This document shows positions 17,170 to 26,711 of a stretch of 50,696 nucleotides of DNA, piece by piece. Under the pieces are notes generated by a model. It was not told the origin of the DNA. It was given only the letters and a program-made list of their open reading frames with translations, and did not search any database. The translations under genes were made by a program, and so were the position numbers. The stretch is from positions 1 through 50,696 of the forward strand of contig CALFBP010000040.1 of NCBI GenBank assembly GCA_937951625.1. Reading direction: 5' to 3'. The DNA is from an uncultured Thermoguttaceae bacterium (GTDB taxonomy: Bacteria; Planctomycetota; Planctomycetia; Pirellulales; Thermoguttaceae). Every line of letters starts with the position of its first letter. Position 1 is the stretch's first letter.

Positions 17170-17718
17170 GTGATCGAAAAGGCTTGGACGTTGTTGAACA
17201 GCCGTGAGGTCTCTGACCACCGCATTTTTCGGATTCGCGACGACGTCTATCGTTTTGAACCGAGCGGCCGGGAGCGGGACTTCGTGGTTATTCAGTCGCC
17301 GGATTGGGTGAACGTCATTCCGCTCACTGACGACGGCCAGGTGGTGCTGATCCGACAGTACCGCCATGGCATCCGATCGGTGAGTTTGGAGATCCCCGGT
17401 GGGATCATCGACCATGGGGAACCGCCCGACAGCGCCGCCATCCGCGAACTTCGCGAGGAAACCGGCTACACGGCGGAACGGGTGCGATTGTTGGGGAGGG
17501 TCCGCCCCAACCCCGCCATCCAAGATAATTACCAGTACTGCTACCTCGCCGAAGGGTGCCGTAAGGCGGGCGACCCGCATTGGGACCCTTTCGAACACAT
17601 CGAGATTGTCCCTCGCCCGTTGGCGGACATCCCTGAACTGATCCGAAGCGAAGAAATCTGCAACGCCTTGGTGATCAACGCCTTCTACTTTCTCGCGACG
17701 CTGCCTCGCCAGGCATAG
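17170..17718 (+). CDS. Nudix hydrolase, ADP-ribose pyrophosphatase-like
   Basis: 182 residues from GTG 17170; a run of G's (GGGGGG) 8-9 nt upstream serves as ribosome binding site. The longer frame upstream has no domain character. The Nudix box is complete at about 77-99 (GGIIDHGE, then RELREETGY), preceded by the strand VVLIRQYRHGIRSVSLEIPGG, where the arrangement RQYR and EIPGG is usual in ADP-ribose pyrophosphatases. These enzymes hydrolyse ADP-ribose or related nucleoside diphosphate sugars with magnesium. It is a single gene; substrate is inferred from family resemblance only. Confidence 0.92.
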   Translation: MIEKAWTLLNSREVSDHRIFRIRDDVYRFEPSGRERDFVVIQSPDWVNVIPLTDDGQVVLIRQYRHGIRSVSLEIPGGIIDHGEPPDSAAIRELREETGYTAERVRLLGRVRPNPAIQDNYQYCYLAEGCRKAGDPHWDPFEHIEIVPRPLADIPELIRSEEICNALVINAFYFLATLPRQA

Positions 17719-17987
17719 GGAACGGAGGAAATACCACGAGTCGCGCCGGCGCCGCCCCGATCATTGTCCCACGGCGCCTCGGGCGAGAGGGCATGCCGGT
17801 CCCCCAGGACTTCAAGCCCTCTCTTGTCGTTGGCTTCAGCGAAGCGAAGACCGGCGAGGCATCACGCAACACCCCGGCGTGTTTTTCGGGGGTCCGCCAG
17901 TCCGTCGGGGCCGTTGCCCTTTTTCCCCAAGGCACGGCAGAGGCGAATTTCCCGAGGCGCGGGAGAGACGCACTTCGACCGCAAGTG

Positions 17988-19763
17988 CTACGACACGGCC
18001 CAGACGGAATCGGTAGCCTCCTGCTCGTCCTTTTTCGAGTCTTGGAGTTCGAGCGGAGAAACCAGCTCCGCACGACCAGCGAATTGGGCGATGGCCGCGT
18101 TCCGGGCCAACGCCGATTGAAGGGCCGCTCCATCATCGTTGAGGATCGTGCCGACTCCTTGCCCCTTGGCGATCGTCGCATTCGAGGGGGCCGAGAGGTT
18201 GACGAAGAACGTCTCGTCCCCTTCGACGGTCGTATCGCCTTTGACCAGTACCACGATCGTTTGCACGGTCTGGCCCGGCGCAAAGGAGAGCGTGGCGAGG
18301 GACTTGGACACGTAGTCGACGCCGGCCGAGGCCGTGCCAGGATCGGTTTTGTACTTCACCTGCACCTGCTGATAGCTGGCATTGGACAGCGTTACCTGGA
18401 ACACGAACTGCTTGTTGCCGCTGTTGCCTTCGGCGGCGCTTACGTCGGTGATCGAGATCGTGGGCCGGGGGTCATCGTTGAGGATCGTGGCCGCAGCCTG
18501 TCCCAGCTTCGCGTTGACCACGGCATTCTGAGCCTGCGTCAGCTTGAGCGAGAAGCTCTTATTGGGCTCGAACTTCGTGTTGCCGATGATGGGAACCGAG
18601 ATCGTGCCCTGAGTCTGGCCCGCGGGGATGACGAGGGAGCCGCTGGTCGCTACGAAATCGACTCCCGGTTTGGCCGCATTGGCTCCTGTGCCCGCCACGG
18701 TGGTGTATTGCACGGTCACATTCTTGGCCATGGGACGCGTAAGCGCGACGACAAATTCGGCATGATTCATGTCCTGCGCTTGGCCGCCGTCGCCCTCGAC
18801 CACACTGGTTGCGGCCACTGACACGCTCGGCAAGGACAGGGGCACGACTCTGGTATTTTTGTCGAACTGGGTCACAAACAATAAATGGGTCGCGCCCGTC
18901 GGAGCCGAGGGGAGGTCGGAGATCACGTACTGCCCGGAAGCCTGATTCCAGTAGATGGGGATTCGATCGGGCAGGGCCGACCCAAGCTTGTTTTTCAATT
19001 CAGTTCCCTTGGCCCAGAACAACTGCACGTTGGTCACGGGAATCGACCGGTCGGCGGTGGCCGTGTTTTTCGGCTTGCCCGGCACTTGCACCCCCACGTC
19101 GATGTTCCCGTCAGTCCTCCACTGCGGTGAGACGACCACGTTGAAGGCGCTGCCTGTGGGATTGAGTTTTCCGTTGAACTTCAGCGTGGAACCGTCCGCT
19201 TTGGTGAGATCCATCCGGAGTCCAAACGTTCGGGTGTCGAACGTGGCGTTGACCAGGTCGTAGGTTCCGTTGAAATTCAGCCCGACGTTCGGGACCGTGG
19301 TCGTGTTAGTCACCTGGACGCTTCCGGTCAGCGTGCCGTTGTTGTCGACGATTTCGTGGGCGAATCCCTGGATCGAATAATTGCCGGTGCCTTTTCCCTT
19401 GGCGGTGAGTTTTCCGCTGCCGGACATCGTAGCGCCGTTCTCGGCGATGACGCCATGGGTGGGGCTGTCGTACACGATCAGGCCGTTGGTGAACGTGGTG
19501 GTGCCATCCAGCGTGATCAAGTATCCGCCGGAGGTAAACGTGGACTGCGTCTTTCCCGAGGCGGTGAAGGGAATCGCCTTGAACACCTCATTACCGATCC
19601 CCGACACCGAGAGGAGGGTCCGATGCTCCAGACCCTCGACGCGAAGCGGGCGCGAGGCCGTTCGGCATCGGCGACCCTCGGAGTACCTCGAGCGCGAGTG
19701 CGGACCGCGCAACGCCGCAATCCAATGAGCCAATCTTTGGGTCATCTTGCTGGCGAGCATCAT
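17988..19763 (-). CDS. Extracellular Calx-beta protein with planctomycete LEPR-XLL-type N-terminus
   Basis: 591 residues. The N-terminus has a basic stretch and the motif LEHRTLLS at about 45-52, the planctomycete LEPR-XLL-type signature believed to mark a large class of exported proteins. Residues about 60-290 are beta-rich with Gly/Thr/Asn repeats. Two Calx-beta domains follow: about 312-432 (VVEGDGG, GVDFVATSGSLVIPAGQTQGTI, ATILNDD) and about 435-548 (AAEGNSG, GVDYVSKSLATLSFAPGQT, GTILNDD). The repeated acidic NDD ends suggest calcium binding. It is likely a surface or matrix protein concerned with adhesion; enzymatic motifs are absent. Confidence 0.87.
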   Translation of the reverse strand: MMLASKMTQRLAHWIAALRGPHSRSRYSEGRRCRTASRPLRVEGLEHRTLLSVSGIGNEVFKAIPFTASGKTQSTFTSGGYLITLDGTTTFTNGLIVYDSPTHGVIAENGATMSGSGKLTAKGKGTGNYSIQGFAHEIVDNNGTLTGSVQVTNTTTVPNVGLNFNGTYDLVNATFDTRTFGLRMDLTKADGSTLKFNGKLNPTGSAFNVVVSPQWRTDGNIDVGVQVPGKPKNTATADRSIPVTNVQLFWAKGTELKNKLGSALPDRIPIYWNQASGQYVISDLPSAPTGATHLLFVTQFDKNTRVVPLSLPSVSVAATSVVEGDGGQAQDMNHAEFVVALTRPMAKNVTVQYTTVAGTGANAAKPGVDFVATSGSLVIPAGQTQGTISVPIIGNTKFEPNKSFSLKLTQAQNAVVNAKLGQAAATILNDDPRPTISITDVSAAEGNSGNKQFVFQVTLSNASYQQVQVKYKTDPGTASAGVDYVSKSLATLSFAPGQTVQTIVVLVKGDTTVEGDETFFVNLSAPSNATIAKGQGVGTILNDDGAALQSALARNAAIAQFAGRAELVSPLELQDSKKDEQEATDSVWAVS

Positions 19764-20195
19764 TCCCTCCCAACTCGTGCCAATTGCGAAAAACTAGCCG
19801 TTGTAGAAAAGCCCCCGGCGAACAAGCCATCGACTAACGCCTTAAGGCTTCGCTCAAGGCCGCGATGCTGGTAAGCGGTCGTGGCCCGGAGAACTTGCTC
19901 GGTCGAGCGAGATCGCCCTCCCAGCCCAAATCGACTGGAAAAACTGGGGGCTCTGTTCCTATGATCGACTACGCTTACAACGGAGGCAATTAGATTTTGA
20001 TCAGGGTTAAATAAAATGCTTAATTTGCCTATTATTCCAAGATTGATCCAGTTGCGCGGCGTCCTGAGTTTTTAGGAATTTGGTTGCTCGGAGGCCCGCT
20101 TCGGACCACTTAATTCATTGAAAAACAATTACTTGCGATATTCAATTGTGAGTTCGGATGGCCGCTCGCCCACGAATAGGTCAATTCAAAATCCC
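19764..20195. other. AT-rich intergenic region
   Basis: About 430 bases without a gene. From about 19970 to 20195 the AT content is clearly above the surroundings (for example TAAATAAAATGCTTAATTTG). It should hold the promoter of the Calx-beta gene on the minus strand and the 3' end of trpA, but I could not fix a consensus promoter or terminator. Confidence 0.45.
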
Positions 20196-21008
20196 TCAAT
20201 GAATGGGATTTCCTAAAGCGGTGATAAGAGTTTCGGCAAATCGCCCAATTTCGGAAAGTACCTGCTCGCGCGGCCGAGTTCCCGCCTCGGCAATGCGGCG
20301 GACTATGGCCGAGCCGACAATCAAGCCGTCGGCCACAGGAGCGAGAAGCCGCACGTGTTCCGGCTTACTGATGCCAAAACCGATGCAGATTGGCAACGAG
20401 GTTTGGCCTTTCAACCAAGCGACGTTTTCGACCACGTCGGCGGGCAACTCCGTACGCTCGCCGGTGATGCCCGTGACCGAGACGTAATAGATGAAGCCCG
20501 TGGTCCTCGCGGCGATGCGGAGGGCACGATCGCGGGGCGTTGTGGGCGTGATGAGCTGAATCAGGCTCAGGTCCTCCCGGCTGCATGCCGAAGCCAACTC
20601 GGCTGCCTCCTCGGCTGGCAAGTCGGGCACGATCAAACCGGCCACACCGGCCTTCTTGGCTTCCACAACGTAACGTTCCACGCCCCGCCGGTAAACGATC
20701 GAGTAGCTGACCATGGTGACGATAGGAGCGGGCAAATCCGGCGTCACTCGACGCAGCATCTCAAAAATCCCGTTCAACGAAATGCGACGGGCCAAAGCGC
20801 GGGTGTAGGATGCCTGAATGACCGGGCCGTCCGCCACGGGGTCGCTGTAGGGGATCCCCAGCTCGCAGAGGTTGCTTCCCCGACAAACCAGCTCCCGAAG
20901 CACGGCCGCGGTGAAGTCCAGATCCGGATCGCCTGCCGTGACGAACGGCATAAACGCCTTGCGCCCGGCTCGGTGGAGCTGTGCAAATAGGGTGTCAATC
21001 GCCGACAT
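20196..21008 (-). CDS. trpA: Tryptophan synthase alpha chain
   Basis: 270 residues, normal length. Signature stretches are FMPFVTAGDPD (about 20-30), ELGIPYSDPVADGPVIQ, which includes the active-site Glu and Asp region, LIVPDLPAEEA, ITPTTPRDRA, YYVSVTGITGER, and the phosphate-binding CIGFGISKPEHV and GLIVGSAIV. TrpA cleaves indole-3-glycerol phosphate to indole and glyceraldehyde 3-phosphate and passes indole to TrpB. No trpB or other trp gene is in the window, so the tryptophan genes are not clustered here. Confidence 0.96.
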   Translation of the reverse strand: MSAIDTLFAQLHRAGRKAFMPFVTAGDPDLDFTAAVLRELVCRGSNLCELGIPYSDPVADGPVIQASYTRALARRISLNGIFEMLRRVTPDLPAPIVTMVSYSIVYRRGVERYVVEAKKAGVAGLIVPDLPAEEAAELASACSREDLSLIQLITPTTPRDRALRIAARTTGFIYYVSVTGITGERTELPADVVENVAWLKGQTSLPICIGFGISKPEHVRLLAPVADGLIVGSAIVRRIAEAGTRPREQVLSEIGRFAETLITALGNPIH

Positions 21009-21183
21009 GCTGGGTCCAATCGCCTGACGAGGGTATGAACGACTTACTTCGCGGTTCGGCCGTGGCGGAGAGTCGACTCGGCGGCCTAGGGCCGGTGTCC
21101 AAATGTGAAAGTACCATCCTGGTCCGGCATCGACAAGCGGCTGTGTGCTAGTGACAGGCTCTCAACGTCGCCGTTCGTTCGGG

Positions 21184-22065
21184 TCAGTGGCGCGGGTACA
21201 CGGCCACGTTCAGGCCAGTGCGGACGCGAACTAGCTCCGCCAATTTTTGCAATTCCTCGTCGCCCAGCGGTGAGACCCAATTCTCAGCCGGCGGCCGCGC
21301 GATCGTGTGGATTTGGACAAGTTTGATCCGCCCCCCCGCGTGCAAAATCTCTTCGAGACGAGCGCAATAGGCTTGCTGCTCCGAATTCGGAGGCGGCTCC
21401 CCATGGATCCGCATGAAAAGCGATTGGATCACCAGGGGGCGGACACGGGCGGCGTCGCGGAGATTCTCCAGGATTCGTTTGAAGGCGACGGCAGTTCGGG
21501 CCACCGTTCGGTAGTAGGCCGCGGTGCCGGCGTCCAGCTTGGCCCAAATCTCGCCGTTGTTCTGGTCGAGGATCGCCAGCCCTCGCTGAACCCGTTCACG
21601 GTGAAACATGCTTGCATTGGTAATCAGCACCAGTTTCACCTCATCCAAGCGATGGCGACGGCGGACGTTGGCGCATACTCCGACGACTTGGTCAAATTGG
21701 CGATAGGTCGTCGGCTCGCCATCGCCGCTGAGGGCAATGTCGTTCAGGCGGCGAAGATGCTTGGGCGTCCCGGAGAACGGGGGATGTTCAAACAGCCGAC
21801 CGGAGATTGCCAATGCGACCGCGGCGTCCAGCTCCGACTCGAGCCGCTGGAGGTCCACTGCCTGTTTCTGGCCGGGCAGGCTGCGATCCACCTGGCAATA
21901 GATGCAGTCGAAATTGCAGACTCGATCAAGATTCAAATTGACGCCGAGCGAGACCCCGCCCGCACGGCGGCTGATCACAGGATACACGTACCGGTTGCCT
22001 TCAAAGCTCCGCGGATGGGAGGTAAACAGGCGCTCGGCGGTTGGGGCGTTTTCCAACTCGGACAT
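21184..22065 (-). CDS. Radical SAM protein (COG0731-like)
   Basis: 293 residues. The radical SAM motif CNFDCIYC (Cys 50, 54 and 57) binds a 4Fe-4S cluster and S-adenosylmethionine. It follows GVSLGVNLNLDRV, and the later LSGDGEPT and LVLITNAS belong to the same barrel. The core and the context of the motif resemble a group of stand-alone radical SAM proteins of unknown substrate related to the wyosine-forming family. The gene stands 111 bases after a small conserved-looking gene (22176-22448) and before trpA on the same strand, with no informative link. Confidence 0.87.
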   Translation of the reverse strand: MSELENAPTAERLFTSHPRSFEGNRYVYPVISRRAGGVSLGVNLNLDRVCNFDCIYCQVDRSLPGQKQAVDLQRLESELDAAVALAISGRLFEHPPFSGTPKHLRRLNDIALSGDGEPTTYRQFDQVVGVCANVRRRHRLDEVKLVLITNASMFHRERVQRGLAILDQNNGEIWAKLDAGTAAYYRTVARTAVAFKRILENLRDAARVRPLVIQSLFMRIHGEPPPNSEQQAYCARLEEILHAGGRIKLVQIHTIARPPAENWVSPLGDEELQKLAELVRVRTGLNVAVYPRH

Positions 22066-22175
22066 CGAAAAGAGAAATCAAAATGGCCACCCTCACCCAG
22101 AAGCTGTGCTTCCGGGCCGCGGCCAACCTCGAAGCGGGAAAAATACGCCTCGAGCAGGCAACAATGGGGCTCCGC

Positions 22176-22448
22176 TCATTCCGGGCGCACGGTCGTGAAT
22201 TCGTCCATCGTCACGGTAGTCAGTTCCCCGTCCGGCAACTCCAGGATGATCACGTCGCTGAAAACCTTGTCATCTGAGTTGCGGCGAAAGTGAAGTCCGT
22301 GACGACGGCGCTCCGTCCGAATCACCTTGCCGCTGGTGCGCGTGGTCCATCTCCTGGGGCCGACCGTGACGACATGCTCGACGACGATTCGATCGCCAGG
22401 GCGGAGCTCCTCGAAGGCTAAAGCAACCGATTCAGGAGCAGCAGGCAT
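22176..22448 (-). CDS. Small conserved-looking protein, uncharacterised
   Basis: 90 residues from ATG 22448; ATG 22484 would add 12 residues with two Cys. The body is beta-strand rich and charged: FEELRPGDRIVVEHVVTVG, then WTTRTSGKVIRTERRRHGLHFRRN, and a C-terminus DGELTTVTMDEFTTVRPE. The pattern looks like a small barrel of SH3 or KOW type, possibly nucleic-acid or protein binding. I believe that related short proteins exist in other planctomycetes, but cannot name a family. No ribosome binding site is clear for either start. Confidence 0.6.
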   Translation of the reverse strand: MPAAPESVALAFEELRPGDRIVVEHVVTVGPRRWTTRTSGKVIRTERRRHGLHFRRNSDDKVFSDVIILELPDGELTTVTMDEFTTVRPE

Positions 22449-22995
22449 GGCAAAACGATCCGGGGCACAATGTCGACACCTCATGATTGTTAAATGGCGG
22501 GGCCTCGGGGACAACCCCCCAGAATGGTTGCCTCTGCTAACATTTTTGCGGCTTGTAGCGATCATAGTGACCGGGAGTCCAAAGCCCGGGTCGACCATGC
22601 GTGACGGCCCGCTGTTGCCCGAAACCAAGCCCCGCTTAAAATCTACACCAAAGGCGATCTCCGCCGATCGCAAATGTTTGTGGTGGGGGTTGTTTCCCCC
22701 AAAAGGTTTTGGGTCGCTATGCAATGCAGCTTAGTCGCCACTCCCGTCTGGCCCCCTCTGTAACTCTCGGGCACCTTGAGAAATAGGATAGTATCGTAGA
22801 TCACGGGGATCCCGACAGTTTCGCGTAGGATCGGGCGCGAGGCGAACAGAGATAACGGAAAAAGGGTTAACGCTTCGATCCTTCTCACGCCCGAGCCTTC
22901 TCCTTCGGCGCGGGAGCGGGGAGGAAGCGAATTGGGAGCCAAGGCGTGTCGCGCATTGTCAGCCCATCGAGGAAGCTCTCTGGAGAAGCACAACT
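22449..22995. other. Intergenic region between divergent genes
   Basis: About 545 bases with no convincing gene. The one clear structure is a GGGGG/CCCCC stem with a 6-nt loop at 22685-22700. Promoters for the divergent genes should lie here, but no good hexamer pair is visible. Confidence 0.4.
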
Positions 22996-23373
22996 ATGAG
23001 CGAACTGGATGCTGTATTGCCTGTCCTTCGAGAGGAAGCCGAGCGTCTTGGGATTCCTGGCCTTCGCCGGCACATCTTCCTATGTTGCGATCAAAGCGTG
23101 CCCAAGTGCTCGAATAAAGAACGTTCCCTAGAAGCGTGGAACTACTTGAAAAGCCGGCTGGACGAGCTTGGGCTTTCGGGTGCCGGGGGCGTGTACCGCA
23201 CCAAGGCGAATTGTCTGAGAATCTGTGCGGAGGGGCCGATCGCCGTGGTCTATCCCGAGGGCGCGTGGTATGCCCGCTGCGACCCGCCCGTGCTCGAACG
23301 CATCATCCAGGAACATCTCATCGGCGGGCGAATTGTCCGCGACCACTTGATTGCCGAACGTGCCTTGGGCTAG
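22996..23373 (+). CDS. Thioredoxin-like [2Fe-2S] ferredoxin
   Basis: 125 residues. After a short helix, [13 protein letters not shown] (Cys 30, 31 and 38) and [21 protein letters not shown] (Cys 73 and 77) reproduce the layout of thioredoxin-fold 2Fe-2S ferredoxins, in which the cluster is held by two Cys early and a CxxxC pair late. The end [13 protein letters not shown] is also typical. Its job is electron transfer; the partner is unknown. GGAGA lies about 8 nt upstream of the ATG. A sugar isomerase-like gene follows on the same strand after about 120 bases, with a GGCGGC/GCCGCC stem and an eight-T run between. Confidence 0.9.
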   Translation: MSELDAVLPVLREEAERLGIPGLRRHIFLCCDQSVPKCSNKERSLEAWNYLKSRLDELGLSGAGGVYRTKANCLRICAEGPIAVVYPEGAWYARCDPPVLERIIQEHLIGGRIVRDHLIAERALG

Positions 23374-23494
23374 ATTTGCTGGCGGCTGACGCTATTGCTC
23401 GACTCGGTTATGTTTCGGCGGCAGAGCGTGCTGGGTAGCCGCCCTGCAATTTCGACTGCCGCGTTTTTTTTGCAATTCACAGGGGAGAAGGATC

Positions 23495-24406
23495 ATGGGC
23501 TGGAGTTTCGATGTTCCGCGCTTCGGTACGAATCGCCGACAATGGCTTGGCGTTGCGGCGGGCATGGCCGCGGCGGGGCTGTTTCGAGGTTCCCCCGGTG
23601 CAGTCCGAGCGGCGTCGCCAGACCGACCGGCCGCGACGAAGGGCCGTCTTAAACAGTCGGTCTGCTATTGGTGCTTCAATCGCTTCGATTTAGAGTCCTT
23701 TGCGCGTCACGTGGCCGCCATGGGCATTCGCTCCATCGAGTTGGTGCCACCTAACCAGTGGCCAATCCTGAAACAACACGGGCTGATCTGCGCGTTGACA
23801 TCCAGCCACGGCTTCGTCGAAGGTTGGAATCGCAAAGAGAACTACGCGATGTGCGAGGAAAAGGTCAAGCAAGCGATCGACGCCACGGCCGCGGCCGGCT
23901 TTCCCAACGTGATCACCTTCTCGGGATTCCGCAAAGGGATGCCGGACGACGTCGGGCTGGAGAACACGGTGGCCGGGTTGAAGCGGGTGATCGGGTACGC
24001 GGAGCAGCACAAGGTAAACCTCTGCCTCGAAGTCCTCAATAGCCGCGTGGATGTGGAAATGAAGGGCCACCCGGACTACATGGCCGACAGGGTGGAATGG
24101 GCAGTCGAAGTCTGCCGCCGGATCGGCTCGCCGCGGATGAAAATCCTGTTCGACATCTACCATGTGCAAATCATGCAGGGAGACATCATCACCCGCATCC
24201 GGCAGTTCCAAGAGTACATCGGGCACTATCACACGGCGGGGGTGCCGGGCAGGAACGAGATCGACGCCACCCAGGAAATCAACTACCCGCCGATTTTCAA
24301 GGCCATTGCCGAGACCCGCTTCGAGGGCTACGTGGCCCACGAATTCATTCCCACCCGCGATCCCCTGGAAAGTCTCCGCGAGGCCGTGGCCTTGTGCGAC
24401 GTGTGA
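23495..24406 (+). CDS. Tat-exported sugar isomerase/epimerase-like TIM barrel (hydroxypyruvate isomerase family)
   Basis: 303 residues with GGAGAAGG just upstream of the ATG. A twin-arginine signal (NRRQWLGVAAGMAAAG, about 12-27) is followed by an xylose isomerase-like TIM barrel: SVCYWCFNRFDLESFARHVAAMG, then LCLEVLNSR, where the Glu is a metal ligand, FDIYHVQIMQGD and GHYHTAGVPGRNEID, which is the usual hydroxypyruvate isomerase signature, and YVAHEFIPT. Many planctomycetes carry exported members of this family whose substrates are unknown. The protein likely acts on a sugar or sugar acid outside the cytoplasm. Confidence 0.9.
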   Translation: MGWSFDVPRFGTNRRQWLGVAAGMAAAGLFRGSPGAVRAASPDRPAATKGRLKQSVCYWCFNRFDLESFARHVAAMGIRSIELVPPNQWPILKQHGLICALTSSHGFVEGWNRKENYAMCEEKVKQAIDATAAAGFPNVITFSGFRKGMPDDVGLENTVAGLKRVIGYAEQHKVNLCLEVLNSRVDVEMKGHPDYMADRVEWAVEVCRRIGSPRMKILFDIYHVQIMQGDIITRIRQFQEYIGHYHTAGVPGRNEIDATQEINYPPIFKAIAETRFEGYVAHEFIPTRDPLESLREAVALCDV

Positions 24407-24409
24407 GCC

Positions 24410-25117
24410 TCAGTCGAGCGGCACTCCCGCGTTCCAGATCCAGTCTAAACCAGCCGCCCAACGCAAGATCGCGGTGGAAACGAAATAGAAGGTGTAAAGA
24501 AAGAACCCCGCCCCGAAATCCATGTCTAGACAGGCCAAGGCCCCTAGGGCGCCGACAATGAAAAACGGCGGGGCGACGAGGATCCACTGGAAAAGATACT
24601 CGGGATCGGCCGTCAACACGGTGTTCTCCACCCAGCCGAAGGCTGCCCAAAGCAGGGCGTAAACCGCGGCGAGAATACCTGCGCGGAGGTACAGCTCGCG
24701 CCCCCGATACGGCTCCAACTCGTCGTTCCGCAGGAAGGAATAGCCGCCAATCACCAGCGGCGGCGACACCAGCAACAGGCCCAACGCGCGAAGGAGCCAG
24801 GCAGTCCACGTGGGTTGGCTTAAAATCGGCCGCGCCAAAAAGGTCGCAATGGCCACTCCGAGAGCAGCCGCCGCGATTGCTGCGGCGATTCCGGGATGAA
24901 AAGCGGCGTCCTTTCGAGCCACGGGCTTGGGGTGAGGGCGGCCGGTTCGAGTCTTGCCCGGCGGGGCCTCCGACGGCCCGTGAATGACGACTTGTTCCTC
25001 CAGCTTCGGAATCTTGATCGTCGTCTTGCAGTTCGGGCACGGCCCCGTCTTGCCCGCAAACTGCTCACTGACTTCAAATCGCTTGCGGCAACCGGGGCAG
25101 ACCACGAAAATCGACAT
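24410..25117 (-). CDS. Zinc-ribbon membrane protein (MJ0042-like N-terminus)
   Basis: 235 residues from ATG 25117. The first 40 residues are a zinc ribbon: VVCPGC and GPCPNC flanking KRFEVSEQFAGKTG, followed by IKIPKLEE. After a basic Pro-rich linker come about five hydrophobic segments (about 75-95, 105-125, 150-170, 180-200 and 205-225). The layout, ribbon facing the cytoplasm plus a small membrane domain, is frequent in planctomycetes and has no assigned function. The gene converges with the isomerase gene (4-base gap) and is divergent from another zinc-ribbon gene. Confidence 0.78.
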   Translation of the reverse strand: MSIFVVCPGCRKRFEVSEQFAGKTGPCPNCKTTIKIPKLEEQVVIHGPSEAPPGKTRTGRPHPKPVARKDAAFHPGIAAAIAAAALGVAIATFLARPILSQPTWTAWLLRALGLLLVSPPLVIGGYSFLRNDELEPYRGRELYLRAGILAAVYALLWAAFGWVENTVLTADPEYLFQWILVAPPFFIVGALGALACLDMDFGAGFFLYTFYFVSTAILRWAAGLDWIWNAGVPLD

Positions 25118-25394
25118 AGCAACGGCGCCTCGCGGGGATGAGGGAACTGAAACTGCGACGGAGAACAAATCCTTCGGGCCGGTTCGGTGTGGCCGGCGGG
25201 GCCGGCTCGCGCCCAGGGTCCGAACGTTTCAGTCCGCATCGCGTTGCCAGCCGGTGTAAAGTGTGCCATAGTTCAAGGGCGTGTCAAGCTTCCACTTGAG
25301 CGTCGCGGCAATTGCAGCCCTCGGGCGCGTAGGTTACGATGAGCGGTGGTCTTTTTCTCACCCAGAGAGGGGTTTTCAGCGGCGAGACAATTCC

Positions 25395-26165
25395 ATGGTG
25401 CTCCAATTCCTTTGTCCGAATGGACATAAGGTTCACTGCTCGGAAAACCGGGCAGGACAGGCGGCGAAGTGCCCCCGCTGTGGCGTGAAATTCCGCATCC
25501 CCACTGTCGAGGAACTCGCCGCTTCCGCAACCCTATTGGCCGAGCGAACAGAAGAGGGGAGCGGCTCCTCGGCTGTGACAGACAGCAAGTCGTCGCGCCA
25601 AGCGGCAGCGTCGGGAGTCGCCTTAGGGCATGCGACCGGCCCTGGCGAAATCGAGTTTCTCTGTCCGAACGATCACCTCCTGCACGGCCCAGCCTCCTTG
25701 CAAGGACGGCCCGGCCAATGTCCCGCCTGCGGCTCCCGGTTTCGCATCCCCAGTTATGCCGACGCCGCTGAATCCGAGCCCACCGACGCCGCTTCGGTCC
25801 AAGATTCTGCGTCGATGGAGATTGCTTCGCCCGAAGCGCTTGTCTCCGCGAGCGGCTCGCACGTGGAAATGGTCTCTACTGCCCCGCCCGCATCGCACAT
25901 TGCGGAAACTCGGCAACGGACCCAACATCCCACTGCCCAACTGATCAACCGACTGTGGTATCTCAAGGCGCAAGGGGCCACGGTGGAAATCCGGTACGGC
26001 GAGGGCCATCGCCTCACGCCCGATGAATGGCTACATTCCCTGTGCTCGGCCAGCCACGCCGTATTTGCCGTGCGCGAACCCAACGGCACGCTGACTCTGA
26101 CTGCCCTGCCTTGGGAATCGATTCATCTGGTCATCGCCCGCGGAGTGCGACAACTGGAGCCCTGA
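25395..26165 (+). CDS. Protein with two zinc ribbons and a C-terminal conserved region
   Basis: 256 residues from ATG 25395. Two similar ribbons are present: residues about 5-35 (FLCPNGHKVHC, then KCPRCGVKFRIP) and about 92-125 (FLCPNDHLLHG, then QCPACGSRFRIP). In each the second ligand of the first knuckle is replaced by His (CPNGH, CPNDH), so a Cys-His-Cys-Cys site is likely. A Ser/Ala/Thr-rich linker leads to a C-terminal part of about 80 residues (LINRLWYLKAQGATVEIRYGEGHRL and the following strands). There is no signal peptide or membrane segment. Function unknown; the paired ribbons suggest nucleic acid or protein binding. Confidence 0.75.
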   Translation: MVLQFLCPNGHKVHCSENRAGQAAKCPRCGVKFRIPTVEELAASATLLAERTEEGSGSSAVTDSKSSRQAAASGVALGHATGPGEIEFLCPNDHLLHGPASLQGRPGQCPACGSRFRIPSYADAAESEPTDAASVQDSASMEIASPEALVSASGSHVEMVSTAPPASHIAETRQRTQHPTAQLINRLWYLKAQGATVEIRYGEGHRLTPDEWLHSLCSASHAVFAVREPNGTLTLTALPWESIHLVIARGVRQLEP

Positions 26166-26219
26166 GCCCAATTCCGCGGGAACGGGCAGGAAATGGAAAG
26201 CCCTGCCGGCATGACAAGG

Positions 26220-26711
26220 TCAATCGTCCGACCTGAGGTCTGCCTCGGTGATCATGGCAAACCCTTTTGCGGCCAGGGTCTCCAAGCCGATGTCGATGTT
26301 ATCCACCATGAGCGCTACGGCTGGCCGACCGCGCGGACGGACCAACAAAGGATACGCCTGAACGATATTGACTTCGGCTTGCAGCAAGGCGGTGCAAATC
26401 TGCAAGAGCGGCTGTGCGACTTCTGGCAGTTCGACGCCGATCAGGTCGCTCTCAATGATCGCCAAGCCAGCCCTTTCCAATACCTCGCGCCCTTCCTCAG
26501 GATGACTCAGGAGGAAACGGACGAAGGCGCACTCGGCGGCGTCGGTAATCGAGAGGGCGACGATCTTGACGGTGGTGCCTTCGAACCGCCGCACGACTTC
26601 CAGAAGTTGGCCCACCCGGTTCTCGAGAAACACCGTGAATTGTCGAATGGAGGGATAATTTCGGCCGCGCACCACCGCCAAACCGCTTCCGGTATCTTCG
26701 CCACTGCTCAT
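26220..26711 (-). CDS. ACT domain protein, probably tandem ACT
   Basis: 163 residues from ATG 26711. The core reads as two ACT modules: about 20-85 (RQFTVFLENRVGQLLEVVRRF, where ENRVGQL is a classic ACT start, then TVKIVALSITD) and about 90-160 (AQPLLQICTALLQAEVNIVQAYPLLV, then PAVALMVDNIDIGLETLAAKGF). ACT domains bind amino acids and regulate metabolic enzymes. A free-standing tandem ACT protein could be a regulatory subunit or sensor; the ligand is unknown. It is not in an obvious operon. Confidence 0.82.
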   Translation of the reverse strand: MSSGEDTGSGLAVVRGRNYPSIRQFTVFLENRVGQLLEVVRRFEGTTVKIVALSITDAAECAFVRFLLSHPEEGREVLERAGLAIIESDLIGVELPEVAQPLLQICTALLQAEVNIVQAYPLLVRPRGRPAVALMVDNIDIGLETLAAKGFAMITEADLRSDD

